Source of the DNA: Microvirga arabica
Lineage (GTDB): Bacteria; Pseudomonadota; Alphaproteobacteria; Rhizobiales; Beijerinckiaceae
Reading direction: 5' to 3'
Assembly (NCBI RefSeq): GCF_016811235.1
Contig: NZ_JAFBID010000022.1
Location: forward strand, 1-64,000
Length of the DNA stretch: 64,000 nucleotides
Below, one piece after another: positions 32,700-42,274 of the stretch (position 1 is the stretch's first letter; every line of letters begins with the position of its first letter). The notes beneath the pieces are model-generated. The model saw nothing but the letters and a program-made list of their open reading frames with translations. It made no database searches and was not told the DNA's origin. The translations under genes were made by a program, and so were the position numbers.

Positions 32700-33776
32700 A
32701 TGGCAGAGCTGAAGCTCATCGACATCAAGAAATCCTACGGCGCCGCCACGATCATTCACGGAGTCGATCTGGCGATCGAGGACGGCGAATTTGTAGTGTT
32801 CGTTGGCCCTTCCGGCTGCGGGAAGTCCACGCTTTTGCGCATCATCGCCGGTCTGGAGCAGGTGAGTGGCGGCGAAATCCGGATCGATGGGCAGAGCGTC
32901 ACGAACGTTCCGGCCTCGGACCGCGGGCTTGCGATGGTGTTCCAGTCCTATGCGCTCTACCCGCACATGAGCGTCTACAAGAACATGGCTTTCGCTTTGG
33001 AGAACATGAGTCTGAGCCGATCCGAGATCGATCAGCGCGTCCGCCGGGCGGCCCAGATGCTTCAGCTGACCGACTATCTCGACCGCAAACCAAAAGCTCT
33101 CTCGGGCGGGCAGCGCCAGCGCGTCGCGATCGGCCGTGCGATCGTACGCGATCCCAAGATCTTCCTGTTTGACGAGCCGCTGTCCAACCTTGATGCCGAG
33201 CTGCGCGTCGCAACCCGCAAAGAGCTTGCGGCTCTCCATGCGGAGATCGGCGGCACCATGATCTACGTCACGCACGATCAAGTCGAGGCCATGACCCTGG
33301 CCGACCGCATCGTGGTGCTGCGAGCCGGACGCATCGAGCAGGTTGGAACGCCACTCGAAGTCTACAACCATCCGGCTAATCTCTTCGTGGCAGGCTTCAT
33401 CGGTTCGCCCCGCATGAACCTGCTACCGGCGCGGGTAGCGGCTTCCGGACAGGTCACCATTGGAAATGACACGCGAACAATTCCTTTGCCCTCGACCGGT
33501 CAGACAGCCTCAGGGGCCAGCATAACGCTGGGCGCGCGCCCGGAGCACATTGATGTCGTAGACGAGACCCAGGCGGATCTTTTCATCACGGTCAACTTGG
33601 TGGAGCAGCTTGGGGGAGAAACCTATCTGTACGGATCGGCTCCCGGTCTCCCAGAGCTGACCGTGCGCCAGGATGGACAGGTCAGATACGACCGGAACCA
33701 AAAGGTTGGACTTCGTCTCAAGCGCGAGGCGCTTCACCTTTTCGACGCGGGCGGACAAGCAATCCGCATCCGTTGA
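32700..33776 (+). CDS. Sugar ABC transporter ATP-binding protein (UgpC/MalK type)
   Basis: A 358-residue ATPase. Walker A GPSGCGKST (about residues 37-45), signature LSGGQRQRVAIGRA, Walker B FLFDEPLSNLD and the switch histidine in YVTHDQ are all present. The C-terminal TOBE-type regulatory domain (about 240-358) is that of sugar-specific MalK/UgpC proteins. It powers the importer formed by the two preceding permeases. The binding site before the ATG is weak. Confidence 0.94.
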   Translation: MAELKLIDIKKSYGAATIIHGVDLAIEDGEFVVFVGPSGCGKSTLLRIIAGLEQVSGGEIRIDGQSVTNVPASDRGLAMVFQSYALYPHMSVYKNMAFALENMSLSRSEIDQRVRRAAQMLQLTDYLDRKPKALSGGQRQRVAIGRAIVRDPKIFLFDEPLSNLDAELRVATRKELAALHAEIGGTMIYVTHDQVEAMTLADRIVVLRAGRIEQVGTPLEVYNHPANLFVAGFIGSPRMNLLPARVAASGQVTIGNDTRTIPLPSTGQTASGASITLGARPEHIDVVDETQADLFITVNLVEQLGGETYLYGSAPGLPELTVRQDGQVRYDRNQKVGLRLKREALHLFDAGGQAIRIR

Positions 33777-33797
33777 TACTGCTGAGGAGACAATTCG

Positions 33798-36176
33798 ATG
33801 AAAGCGTTGACGGAGGGTCGCTATCGCGGCCGCGACGGAATTTGGGCCGTGTTCGATCTCGGCCGGAACGCGGAACTGCGTGTCGGCATCCTGGAGCAGG
33901 ATATCGGCCGCGTCGTCATGAGGCGCGACGGCGGATATCGGCTGGACCGCGGCTGGACCATCGCGCCGGGAGGGCTCGAGCCATCCTTCGAGGGACGCTT
34001 GCGCGACTCCACAGAGGGGTTCAGCTGCCCTGAGGCCTCTGTCTCGGAGCAGGAAGGCAGGATCCAGCTGGAGGCTGCAGGCCTGACTGCTGTCATCACC
34101 CTCTCGCCTTTCGGCGTTGCTTGGCATCGCAAAGGCGAGGATCGGTCATTCCTGCAGGATCGGCCCACACAGGCGTACTTCCTGTCGCACAAGACTGGAG
34201 CGCTGCAGCATGTTATGGCCCGAGACGAGCAGGAGCGTCATTACGGCGTCGGGGACAAGGCGGGCCCTCTCGATCATACCGGCCGCCGCTTCAAGATCGA
34301 TGCAGTGGATCCCTGCGGCTTCGATGCGGAGCTGAGCGATCCGCTCTACAAGATGATTCCGTTCTTTATCGTGGATGGACCCACAGGCGCGCACGGGGTC
34401 TTCTATGACAACCTCGCCGTCGGCGAGATGGATCTGGGCTGCACGATCGACAATTATCACGGCCCGTTCCGGTCCTACAGCGCACAGGACGGTGATCTCG
34501 ATTTCTATGTGATGGCGGGACCCTCCGTCCCCGATGTGGTGCGCCGCTTCTCTTGGCTGACCGGCGGCCAGGCCTTCGCCCCGAAATGGTCCTTTGGGTA
34601 TGGCACCACGTCCATGACCATCGCGGACGCGCCCGACGCCGATGCGAGGATCACCGACTACATCGAGAAGTGCCGGCATCATCGCATTCCCTGCGACAGC
34701 TTCCATTTCGGCTCTGGCTACACATCCATCGGGCATCGACGCTATGCCTTCAACTGGAACCGCGACAAGTTTCCGGATCCTGCCGCCACCATGGCGCGCC
34801 TGAAGGAAGCCGGCATGCAGCCGGTGACGAATCTCAAGCCGTGCCTCCTCGATGATCACCCGCGCCTGAAGGAGGCGATGGAGCGGGACATCCTCGTCAA
34901 GGATGGTGAAACCGGCGAGCCTGCTGTTGCGCAGTTCTGGGACGGTTTGGGTTTCCATGTTGACTTCACGAACCCGGGTGGTCGCGACTGGTGGCGGAAC
35001 GGAATTCAGACCGCTCTGCTCGACTATGGCGTTGTCACGATCTGGAACGACAACAACGAATATGAGATCTGGGACGAGGATGCTCTGTGCCATGGTGATG
35101 GCCGTCCGTTCCCACAATCCCTGGCGCGCGCCGCGCAGCCGCTTCTCATGACGAAGTTGTCCTACGAGGCGCAGGCGGCTCACGCGCCTGGCAAACGGCC
35201 CTACGCAATCACCCGCGGGGGATCGGCAGGCCTTTGGCGTTATGCGCAGACCTGGTCAGGCGACAACGAGACCGCCTGGAAGACCCTGCGGTTTAACCTG
35301 TCTCAGGGGCTGAACATGAGCCTGTCCGGCATGTTCAACATTGGGCACGATGTCGGTGGGTTCCACGGACCCAGCCCGGATGCGGAACTGTTCAGTCGCT
35401 TCGTGGAGTTCTGCGCCCTCTGGCCGCGTTTTGTGATGAATTCCTGGAAGGACAACGGCATTGTCAACCTTCCCTGGATGCACGAGAGCATCATCCCGCA
35501 GGTTCGCGACACGATCACGCTGCGCTACCGACTGATGCCTTATCTTTACACGCAGATGTGGCGTGCTTCGCGTGACAATGAGCCGGTCGTGCGGCCCCTG
35601 TTCTATGAATTTCCGAACGATGATTCTGCCCTGATTGTCGAGGACAGCTTCATGCTCGGCCCGGACCTTCTCGTGGCTCCCGTCCTAGAGCAGGGGAAGA
35701 TGGAACGGCAGGTTTATCTGCCGGAGCATGAGGGCGGCTGGTTTTCTTTCCATGATGGGCGTCACTTCGATGGAGGACAGACCATCACGGTTGCGGCTCC
35801 CCTTGGCCGACTGCCTGTTTTCGCCCGGTGCGGAGCCATGATCCCTGTCACGGGGCAGACCAGCGGAATTGACCCGCGCACTGATACGCAGCGCGAGTTA
35901 ATCGTGTTCGGGGCCCCCCAGAATGATTCAGAAGGCTACCTCTACGAGGACGATGGCGACACGACGGACTGGCGAGGCGCGGGCCGGCTGGAACTCCACG
36001 TCCAGCTTCGCCCAAGCCAGAAGAACTGCGTGCTCTCCGTCGATACCAAGGGCTCGTATGGACCTGCCTTCGAGCAGATTGTGGTTCGGCCTGTCGGCAT
36101 TGCGGGTGAGATCCAGATTCGGGGCTCCCAGGGCGCGGTGAAGATCGTGCAGGGAGCGCCGGCCTTCCCGCAGTGA
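33798..36176 (+). CDS. Glycoside hydrolase family 31 (alpha-glucosidase/alpha-xylosidase-like)
   Basis: A 792-residue GH31 enzyme that removes terminal alpha-linked sugars. The nucleophile motif is TIWNDNNEYEIW (Asp of WND, about residue 417) and the acid/base Asp is in YAQTWSGDNETAW. The N-terminal beta-domain (about 1-240) and C-terminal beta-sheet regions are complete. There is no signal peptide, so it works in the cytoplasm on imported glycosides. TGAGGAGACA precedes the ATG. Alternatives are an alpha-xylosidase or a sulfoquinovosidase; the UxuA gene next door favours substrates that yield a hexuronic acid. Confidence 0.92.
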   Translation: MKALTEGRYRGRDGIWAVFDLGRNAELRVGILEQDIGRVVMRRDGGYRLDRGWTIAPGGLEPSFEGRLRDSTEGFSCPEASVSEQEGRIQLEAAGLTAVITLSPFGVAWHRKGEDRSFLQDRPTQAYFLSHKTGALQHVMARDEQERHYGVGDKAGPLDHTGRRFKIDAVDPCGFDAELSDPLYKMIPFFIVDGPTGAHGVFYDNLAVGEMDLGCTIDNYHGPFRSYSAQDGDLDFYVMAGPSVPDVVRRFSWLTGGQAFAPKWSFGYGTTSMTIADAPDADARITDYIEKCRHHRIPCDSFHFGSGYTSIGHRRYAFNWNRDKFPDPAATMARLKEAGMQPVTNLKPCLLDDHPRLKEAMERDILVKDGETGEPAVAQFWDGLGFHVDFTNPGGRDWWRNGIQTALLDYGVVTIWNDNNEYEIWDEDALCHGDGRPFPQSLARAAQPLLMTKLSYEAQAAHAPGKRPYAITRGGSAGLWRYAQTWSGDNETAWKTLRFNLSQGLNMSLSGMFNIGHDVGGFHGPSPDAELFSRFVEFCALWPRFVMNSWKDNGIVNLPWMHESIIPQVRDTITLRYRLMPYLYTQMWRASRDNEPVVRPLFYEFPNDDSALIVEDSFMLGPDLLVAPVLEQGKMERQVYLPEHEGGWFSFHDGRHFDGGQTITVAAPLGRLPVFARCGAMIPVTGQTSGIDPRTDTQRELIVFGAPQNDSEGYLYEDDGDTTDWRGAGRLELHVQLRPSQKNCVLSVDTKGSYGPAFEQIVVRPVGIAGEIQIRGSQGAVKIVQGAPAFPQ

Positions 36177-36219
36177 GGATTCCGGCGCTGATTGACAGCT
36201 GACAGGTAGGATTTGACCA

Positions 36220-37425
36220 ATGAGACAGGCTTGGAGGTGGTTCGGACCGAACGATCCGGTCACGCTGGATACGGTCCGCCAGGCGGGAGCGACGGATATC
36301 GTGTCTGCGCTCCATCACATGCCGCCAGGTGAGGCGTGGACGCTTCGCGATGTCGAGCGTCACCGCGACCTCATCGAGATTACGCCGCCGGGCCGCTCGC
36401 CTCTGAAATGGTCGGTAATCGAGAGCATTCCGGTTGCGGACGACATCAAGCGGCACGGCGCTCGCGCAAAGCAATCCATTGCGACCTGGATCGCAAGCCT
36501 TGAGGCCGCAGCCCAGGCTGGGTTGAAAATCATCTGCTACAACTTCATGCCTGTGGTGGACTGGACCCGCACGGATCTCGACTGGCCGCTGCCGACCGGA
36601 GGCACGGCGCTCCGCTTCGAGCAGGATGCCTTTGCCGCCTTCGATCTCTATGTCCTCAAGCGTCCCGACGCCGAGGCTTCCTATGATCTAGAGGCGAGGG
36701 AGCGTGCGAAGGCGGTGGCGGATGCATTGGATGAGGCTGCGGTCGAACGCCTGACGAGGACGATCGCGGCAGGCCTTCCAGGAGCCACGACCGATGCTCT
36801 GAGTCTCGATACTTTCCGCGACAGACTCGCGGCCTATCGCGGTATTGATGCGGAGAGACTGCGCGGGCACTTGATCGAGTTTCTGGAGCAGGTCGTTCCG
36901 GTTGCGGACAAGCTGGGCGTCAAGCTCACCCTTCATCCGGACGACCCGCCGCGACCCCTGTTTGGCCTCCCGCGCATCGCCTCCACAGGGGAGGATTATG
37001 CGGCACTGTTTTCAGCGGTCCCGTCTCCGGCGAACGGGATGTGCTTCTGCACTGGGAGCCTCGGGGTGCGAGCTGATAACGATCTGCCGGCGATGGCCCG
37101 CCGTTTCGCCTCTCGCATCCATTTCGCTCATCTTCGGGCCACGCGGCGGGAGGCTGACGGGTTTAGCTTTTATGAGGCGGATCATCTTGAGGGTGACGTC
37201 GACATGGTGGCCGTTCTGGACGTCCTCCTCCGAGAGGACCGCCAGCGCCCTGAGAGCGAGAAAATTCCATTCCGCCCTGATCACGGCCATCGCATCCTCG
37301 ACGATCTCGCATCGGATCGCCGGATCAACCCGGGCTACACCGCCATTGGCCGCCTCAAAGGCCTTGCAGAGCTGCGCGGTGTGATGAAGGCCCTAGATCA
37401 TCGCCACGCTGGCGATGCATGGTGA
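36220..37425 (+). CDS. uxuA: Mannonate dehydratase
   Basis: A 401-residue TIM-barrel enzyme that dehydrates D-mannonate to 2-keto-3-deoxygluconate in hexuronate breakdown. MRQAWRWFGPNDPVTLDTVR at the start, CYNFMPVVDWTRTDL, LTLHPDDPPRPLFGLPRI and PFRPDHGHRILDDL are typical UxuA stretches that include metal ligands. TAGGA precedes the ATG. It is last in the sugar operon. No fructuronate reductase (UxuB) or uronate isomerase gene is nearby, so they must lie elsewhere if the full pathway exists. Confidence 0.95.
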   Translation: MRQAWRWFGPNDPVTLDTVRQAGATDIVSALHHMPPGEAWTLRDVERHRDLIEITPPGRSPLKWSVIESIPVADDIKRHGARAKQSIATWIASLEAAAQAGLKIICYNFMPVVDWTRTDLDWPLPTGGTALRFEQDAFAAFDLYVLKRPDAEASYDLEARERAKAVADALDEAAVERLTRTIAAGLPGATTDALSLDTFRDRLAAYRGIDAERLRGHLIEFLEQVVPVADKLGVKLTLHPDDPPRPLFGLPRIASTGEDYAALFSAVPSPANGMCFCTGSLGVRADNDLPAMARRFASRIHFAHLRATRREADGFSFYEADHLEGDVDMVAVLDVLLREDRQRPESEKIPFRPDHGHRILDDLASDRRINPGYTAIGRLKGLAELRGVMKALDHRHAGDAW

Positions 37426-37769
37426 TCCAAGGCGCAGGCCTTCACGATGCATCTTCATGCTGTCGTGGCAAGAGAACGACATGATGATCATCAACTTGGT
37501 AGGCGAAAGTCTTGGAGACCTCTTGAGCACCAAATTTAAGTGCGGAAGGTCTCCTATTGGCACGTTCCGGAACAAGGTTTGATGTCTGCTCAAGGATCAA
37601 TACCGGACGTTCCCGAATACTCAGTGACCTTCCTGGCTTGACCCAGAGGTGACATTGAAGCTTCCATTGCATCAATGAGACACCCGGAACTCGGCAGCGG
37701 GAACAAAGAGAGCGGAACAACGAGTAAGCTTGGCCGTTGACACGGGCCATTGCTTGCCAGGGTTTGGCC
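37426..37769. other. Intergenic region before the PQQ/alcohol oxidation cluster
   Basis: About 345 bases with no supported gene. A short inverted repeat overlaps the end of uxuA (CATCGCCA at 37399 with TGGCGATG at 37410) without a T run. The promoter of the following 15-kb gene cluster should be here, but no clear box was found. Confidence 0.4.
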
Positions 37770-38744
37770 ATGCTTCTGAAAGTCGCCTATTTTATTCTGG
37801 CCTTGATCGCCTTTGGACCTGCAACGGCTCAAGAGGATCAAGCTATCAGGATCGGTCTGCTCAGATTCGGGACTGTCGCTTGGGAGATCGATACCATCCG
37901 GCATCATGGATTGGGCCGCAGGCATGGCATCGCGGTCACTCCGGTCGAGTTTGCCTCCAACGAGGCGGCCAAGGTAGCTTTGCAGACAGGCGCGGTGGAC
38001 ATGATCGTCACCGATTGGCCCTGGGTCGCTCGGCAGAGAGGCGAGGGAGCAGCCTTCAGCTTCATGCCCTATTCAAAGGCTGTGGGCACGTTGATGATCC
38101 CGCACGCCTCGGCCATCCGGAACCTCGCGGATCTGAAGGGGAGGAGGATCGGGGTTGCCGGCGGCCCGCTCGACAAGAGTTGGCTGCTTCTCCGAGCCCA
38201 TGCCCAGAAGGAACTGGGTGTCGATCTGGCAGAGGTTGCCGAGCCCGTCTTTGGGGCTCCGCCGCTCCTGAACGAGGAGCTGGCCCGCGGGCGCATTGAT
38301 GCCGTTCTCACCTACTGGCACTACGCCGCTCGTCTTGAAGCGAATGGCGCCAAATCACTCCTGACTGTTGCGGATATGATCCGCCGTCTCGGCATCAATG
38401 GTGATGTGCCGATGCTCGGCTATGCTTTCCGGGAGGAATGGGCTGAGGACAAGGGCGCTTCCCTCCAAGGCTTCATCGCGGCCTCTCGGGAGGCAAAGGC
38501 GCTGCTTGCGGGCTCGAAGGAGGAGTGGATCCGCCTCGCGCCTCAGATCGGAAGCGACGACCCGGCGGTGCTCGGTGCAATCCAGGCGGGCTTCCGTGCA
38601 GGCATTCCGGATCGGTGGTCCGCGCCCGAGCGGCAGGCGGCAGGAAATCTTTATGCTATCCTGGTCGAGATCGGAGGGGACAAGCTTGTCGGCCGAGCGA
38701 AAATCCTCGATGCGAAAACCTTCTGGCCTCCCGTGTCCTATTGA
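37770..38744 (+). CDS. NitT/TauT-type ABC transporter substrate-binding protein
   Basis: A 324-residue exported binding protein. A signal peptide (about residues 1-21, ending TAQ) precedes IRIGLLRFGTVAWEIDTIRHHG and the lobe motif LADLKGRRIGVAGGPLDKSW of the NMT1/SsuA-like group, which bind nitrate, sulfonates or thiamine precursors. I prefer the ATG at 37770 to a TTG at 37737. It opens the gene run that leads to the PQQ alcohol dehydrogenase; homologues in methylotrophs are linked to PQQ enzymes. The ligand is unknown and might be a cofactor or metal complex. Confidence 0.8.
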   Translation: MLLKVAYFILALIAFGPATAQEDQAIRIGLLRFGTVAWEIDTIRHHGLGRRHGIAVTPVEFASNEAAKVALQTGAVDMIVTDWPWVARQRGEGAAFSFMPYSKAVGTLMIPHASAIRNLADLKGRRIGVAGGPLDKSWLLLRAHAQKELGVDLAEVAEPVFGAPPLLNEELARGRIDAVLTYWHYAARLEANGAKSLLTVADMIRRLGINGDVPMLGYAFREEWAEDKGASLQGFIAASREAKALLAGSKEEWIRLAPQIGSDDPAVLGAIQAGFRAGIPDRWSAPERQAAGNLYAILVEIGGDKLVGRAKILDAKTFWPPVSY

Positions 38745-38752
38745 GGCTGCCG

Positions 38753-39514
38753 ATGCGTGCGGCTGATGTTGCAGGAAGGGAGATGTGGCAGGGGATCGCC
38801 TCCGTGCTGCTGTTCCTCTGCCTGTGGCAGGTTGGTTCAGGATGGGCCGAGAGCCGTCTGTTCCCGGGGCCGCTCACCGTCTTCCAGAGCCTGATGCAGG
38901 AGGCTCTGCATGGGCCTTTAATTGATCATCTGGGCATCACCCTGATACGGGTCAGCATCAGCTTCATTATTGCCATGGCCATTGGTTCGGTCCTCGGTAT
39001 TGCGCTTGGTCGCCTACCCTGGCTCGACCGGTGGCTTAGCCCATGGCTCGTCATTCTTCTCAACGTGCCGGCGCTGGTCGTCATCATCCTGACCTATGTC
39101 TGGCTTGGCTTGGTGGAAATGGCGCTTCTCGTGGCGGTCGCCGTCAACAAGGTTCCCAATGTGGCTGTCACGCTCCGCGAAGGGGCAAGAGCGCTCGAAA
39201 GGGATTATGCAGAGGTCGCGCAGATCTATCGCTTCGGACCTTGGCGGACACTGCGAGAGGTAATCATCCCGCAACTGGCGCCCTATCTTCTGGCAGCCGC
39301 GCGCAACGGCCTTGCGCTCATTTGGAAGATCGTTCTCGTGGTGGAGCTTCTTGGAAGATCCGATGGCGTCGGGTTTCAGTTGCAGAGCTATTTCCAGCTC
39401 TTCGATGTGCCGCGGGTCATGGCGTATGCGGCGGCTTTCGTTCTCTGCGTGTTGGTCATCGAAGTTGTGCTGTTCGCGCCGCTTGAGCGCTGGGCAGGTC
39501 GGTGGCGACGATGA
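38753..39514 (+). CDS. ABC transporter permease (NitT/TauT type)
   Basis: A 253-residue permease with about six hydrophobic segments and the inner loop EGARALERDYAEVAQIYRFG, which matches the EAA region of SsuC/TauC-type permeases. I chose the ATG at 38753, with GAGG upstream, 8 bases after the binding-protein gene. Its stop overlaps the ATPase start (ATGA). It forms the membrane part of the first ABC system. Confidence 0.85.
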   Translation: MRAADVAGREMWQGIASVLLFLCLWQVGSGWAESRLFPGPLTVFQSLMQEALHGPLIDHLGITLIRVSISFIIAMAIGSVLGIALGRLPWLDRWLSPWLVILLNVPALVVIILTYVWLGLVEMALLVAVAVNKVPNVAVTLREGARALERDYAEVAQIYRFGPWRTLREVIIPQLAPYLLAAARNGLALIWKIVLVVELLGRSDGVGFQLQSYFQLFDVPRVMAYAAAFVLCVLVIEVVLFAPLERWAGRWRR

Positions 39515-40158
39515 CGATGCGAGTCTCAATCAAGCGGAAGGGCAATCAAGCACAAGGAGGAGCTCCGGCTCGCGTGCTGTTCGAGAACCTGTCCTTTGAG
39601 CTAGCCGACGGAGAGGTCTGCGCCATCGTTGGCCCATCGGGCGTTGGCAAATCCAGTCTTCTGCAAATCGTGGCCGGGCTGGACCGTGATTTCGAAGGAG
39701 TGATCACGGACCTGCCGCAGCCTGTCGGATACCTTTTCCAATCACCTCGTCTTCTGCCGTGGCGGACAGCGCGGCAGAACCTGGAGCTGGTGCTCCCGGA
39801 GCAGCCCGGGACAGCAGGGGAGTGGTTGGCGCAGGTGGGTCTTGCCGGGGCGGAGGACGTCTATCCTCAGCGTCTCTCATTGGGCATGGCGCGCCGGGTG
39901 GCTCTTGCCCGTGCGCTGGCGGTCCAGCCCAAACTTCTCCTGCTGGATGAGCCGTTCTCCTCTCTGGATGAAGAGACTTCGCGGGACATGCAGAACCTCG
40001 TGGCGACGCATGTGAAGAAGCTGCGTCCGACGACGCTGTTCGTCACCCATCACTGGCACGAAGCTGCCGCGCTCGCCCAGAGGGTGATCACTCTCGACGG
40101 CTCCCCGGCACGAATCGTCGATGACCAGCCCATTCGACAGGCAAAGGCGGCTGAATGA
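39511..40158 (+). CDS. ABC transporter ATP-binding protein (NitT/TauT type)
   Basis: A 215-residue ATPase with Walker A GPSGVGKSS, the signature LSLGMARRVALARAL (variant of LSGGQ), Walker B LLLLDEPFSSLD and the switch His in FVTHHW. The N-terminus carries an extra basic stretch. The ATG at 39511 overlaps the permease stop, and its own stop overlaps the next start at 40155, so the first and second ABC systems are translationally linked. Confidence 0.88.
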   Translation: MTMRVSIKRKGNQAQGGAPARVLFENLSFELADGEVCAIVGPSGVGKSSLLQIVAGLDRDFEGVITDLPQPVGYLFQSPRLLPWRTARQNLELVLPEQPGTAGEWLAQVGLAGAEDVYPQRLSLGMARRVALARALAVQPKLLLLDEPFSSLDEETSRDMQNLVATHVKKLRPTTLFVTHHWHEAAALAQRVITLDGSPARIVDDQPIRQAKAAE

Positions 40159-41327
40159 GAGCTTTGCTGGTCCTTCTCTCACTGCTCTTGGCCGTCCCTG
40201 CCTTAGCCGACGACACAGCGATCAGGGTTGCGATCATCACGCAGGAGCGCGATCCCATCCTGCCCGTCTCGCCGCTTGATCGGGAGATCCCGGACGAGGG
40301 GTTGTCGGGTGCCCGCCTCGGGGTAGCCGACAATGCGACCACCGGTAAGTTCACGAAGCAGCGCTTCGTGCTGGTGGAACGTACCATCTCTAAAGATGGC
40401 AACCCCGCGGACATGGTCCGCGCGCTTGCGGCTGAAGGCATCCGGTTCGTGGTCACTGATCTGGACGCGCCGGCCCTGCTCGCTGCGGGGTCGGATAAGA
40501 AGGCCCACGAGATGCTGATCATCAATGCGCGTGCGCCCGATGACGAACTGCGCAACGAATCCTGCCGGGCGAATGTCCTGCACACCGTTCCAAGCCGCGC
40601 CATGCTGGCGGATGCCTTGGCGCAGTACCTTATGGCGAAGCGCTGGCGACGGTGGTTTCTGGTGACGGGAAGCCGCCCCGGGGATAAGTTGCTGGCTGAA
40701 GCCTATCGTCGGGCCGCAAAGCGGTTCGGCGCCCAGATCGTGGCGGAGAAGGACTGGACATTCAAGCCGGGTCACGCCCGCACCGACACGGGCCATGTGA
40801 CACTGCAGAGCGAAATTCCGGTCCTGACTCAGGTTGCGGATCACGACGTGCTCGTCATTGCCGACGAGGCAAACGAGTTCGGCGATTACCTGCCCGGACG
40901 TACGGCGCTGCCCCGCCCCGTGGCAGGGACGCATGGACTGATCACAGCAGCGTGGAGCGCCGTATCGGAGCAGTGGGGCGCCACGCAGTTGCAGGCCCGT
41001 TTCGATAAGCTGGCTGGCCGCCGGATGGGTGCAGTCGACTATGCCGCCTGGGCTGCCGTGCGGGCCATCGGAGAGGCCGCGATCCGTTCGCGCAGCAGCG
41101 ATCCTTCCGCGATCATGGCCTACTTGAGAGGTCCGGACTTTATACTCTCAGGCTTTAAGGGGCAGGGGCAAAGCTTCCGCCCGTGGGACGGACAGATGCG
41201 CCAGCCAATCTTGATTGCAGGACCACGCCTCCTCGTCTCCGTCTCGCCGCAGGCAGGGTATCTGCATCGCGGCTCTGAACTCGATACCTTAGGCACTGAT
41301 CGTGAGGAGAGCCGATGCAGGTTTTAA
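40155..41327 (+). CDS. PQQ-dependent alcohol dehydrogenase-associated ABC substrate-binding protein (LutA-like candidate)
   Basis: A 390-residue exported protein with a signal peptide (about residues 1-18, ending ALA). It looks like a branched-chain amino acid-type binding protein (VLVERTISKDGNPADMVRAL; IDQ-like lobe AIMAYLRGPDFILSGFKGQG) and fits the class that occurs with PQQ alcohol dehydrogenases. As I recall, a protein of this type (LutA) is needed for lanthanide uptake in Methylobacterium extorquens. Start ATG overlaps the upstream stop. Its cargo here is inferred from the neighbouring dehydrogenase with a lanthanide signature. Confidence 0.8.
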   Translation: MRALLVLLSLLLAVPALADDTAIRVAIITQERDPILPVSPLDREIPDEGLSGARLGVADNATTGKFTKQRFVLVERTISKDGNPADMVRALAAEGIRFVVTDLDAPALLAAGSDKKAHEMLIINARAPDDELRNESCRANVLHTVPSRAMLADALAQYLMAKRWRRWFLVTGSRPGDKLLAEAYRRAAKRFGAQIVAEKDWTFKPGHARTDTGHVTLQSEIPVLTQVADHDVLVIADEANEFGDYLPGRTALPRPVAGTHGLITAAWSAVSEQWGATQLQARFDKLAGRRMGAVDYAAWAAVRAIGEAAIRSRSSDPSAIMAYLRGPDFILSGFKGQGQSFRPWDGQMRQPILIAGPRLLVSVSPQAGYLHRGSELDTLGTDREESRCRF

Positions 41328-42274
41328 TCCTTGCTGCACTTTTTGCGTTCGCATCGCATGCCGCTTTGGCTGAGACGGTCTATGTCTCAAATGAGCAAGA
41401 TAATACCGTATCGGTTATCGACGGCGCGACATCGAAGCTGATCGACACGATCCCGGTCGGACGGCGGCCGCGTGGCATCGGCCTCAGCGCAGACAAGCAG
41501 AAGCTCTATGTAGCTGTCGGAGATGACAACCGCATCGACGTGGTGGACCTGAAGACCCGGAAGATGGAGGACCCGCTGCCGTCCGGAGAGGATCCGGAAC
41601 TCTTTGTCCTCCATCCCGACGGGCGCCGCCTCTTCGTGGCGAACGAGAACGACAATCTCGTCTCCGTTCTCGATATTCCCGAGCGGCGCATCGTGACCGA
41701 GGTCGAGGTAGGCGTTGAGCCGGAAGGCATGGGCGTGAGCCCCGATGGGCGCTTCGTGGTCAATACCTCCGAGACCACGAGCATGCTGCATGTGATCGAT
41801 GCCGAGACGCTCGAACTCGTCGACAATGTGCTGGTGGGCACCCGTCCCCGGGTGGCGCAGGTATCTGCCGACAGCAAGCAGATCTGGGTTTCGTCCGAAC
41901 TGCGGGGGACGGTGGAGGTCTTCGATGCCGAGACACGCGAGCCCTTGGCGACAATCGCTTTCGAGGTGCCCGGCGTGCCGCGCGAGTTGATCCAGGCGGT
42001 TGGCATTCAACTGGCTGCAGATGGAGCACGGGCCTATGTGGCATTAGGGCCTGCCAACCGGGTGGCCGAAGTCGATGCCAAGACCTACAAGGTGCTGCGC
42101 ACCTATCTCGTCGGCCAGCGGGTCTGGCATATCGCGCTCTCGCCGGACGGCAAGCGCCTGTACACCGCCAATGGCAATTCGAGCGATGTCTCGGTGATAG
42201 ATCTCCAGAACCGGGAAGTGGTGAAGACCATCGGCGTCGGGCGCTCTCCCTGGGGACTGGTCGTGGCGCCATGA
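41315..42274 (+). CDS. PQQ-dependent catabolism-associated YVTN beta-propeller protein
   Basis: A 319-residue exported protein with a short signal peptide (about residues 1-19, ending ALA) and about seven YVTN repeats: VYVSNEQDNTVSVIDGATSK, then LYVAVGDDNRIDVVDL, LFVANENDNLVSVLDI and so on. It is a periplasmic beta-propeller of the kind found with PQQ catabolic clusters and in lanthanide-uptake clusters. The start overlaps the previous gene by 13 bases and the stop overlaps the ATPase start. Ligand or partner unknown. Confidence 0.9.
   Translation: MQVLILAALFAFASHAALAETVYVSNEQDNTVSVIDGATSKLIDTIPVGRRPRGIGLSADKQKLYVAVGDDNRIDVVDLKTRKMEDPLPSGEDPELFVLHPDGRRLFVANENDNLVSVLDIPERRIVTEVEVGVEPEGMGVSPDGRFVVNTSETTSMLHVIDAETLELVDNVLVGTRPRVAQVSADSKQIWVSSELRGTVEVFDAETREPLATIAFEVPGVPRELIQAVGIQLAADGARAYVALGPANRVAEVDAKTYKVLRTYLVGQRVWHIALSPDGKRLYTANGNSSDVSVIDLQNREVVKTIGVGRSPWGLVVAP

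Noticed and set aside
34146-35183. 345-codon minus-strand open frame
   Set aside because: It is antisense to the GH31 gene with its catalytic motifs.
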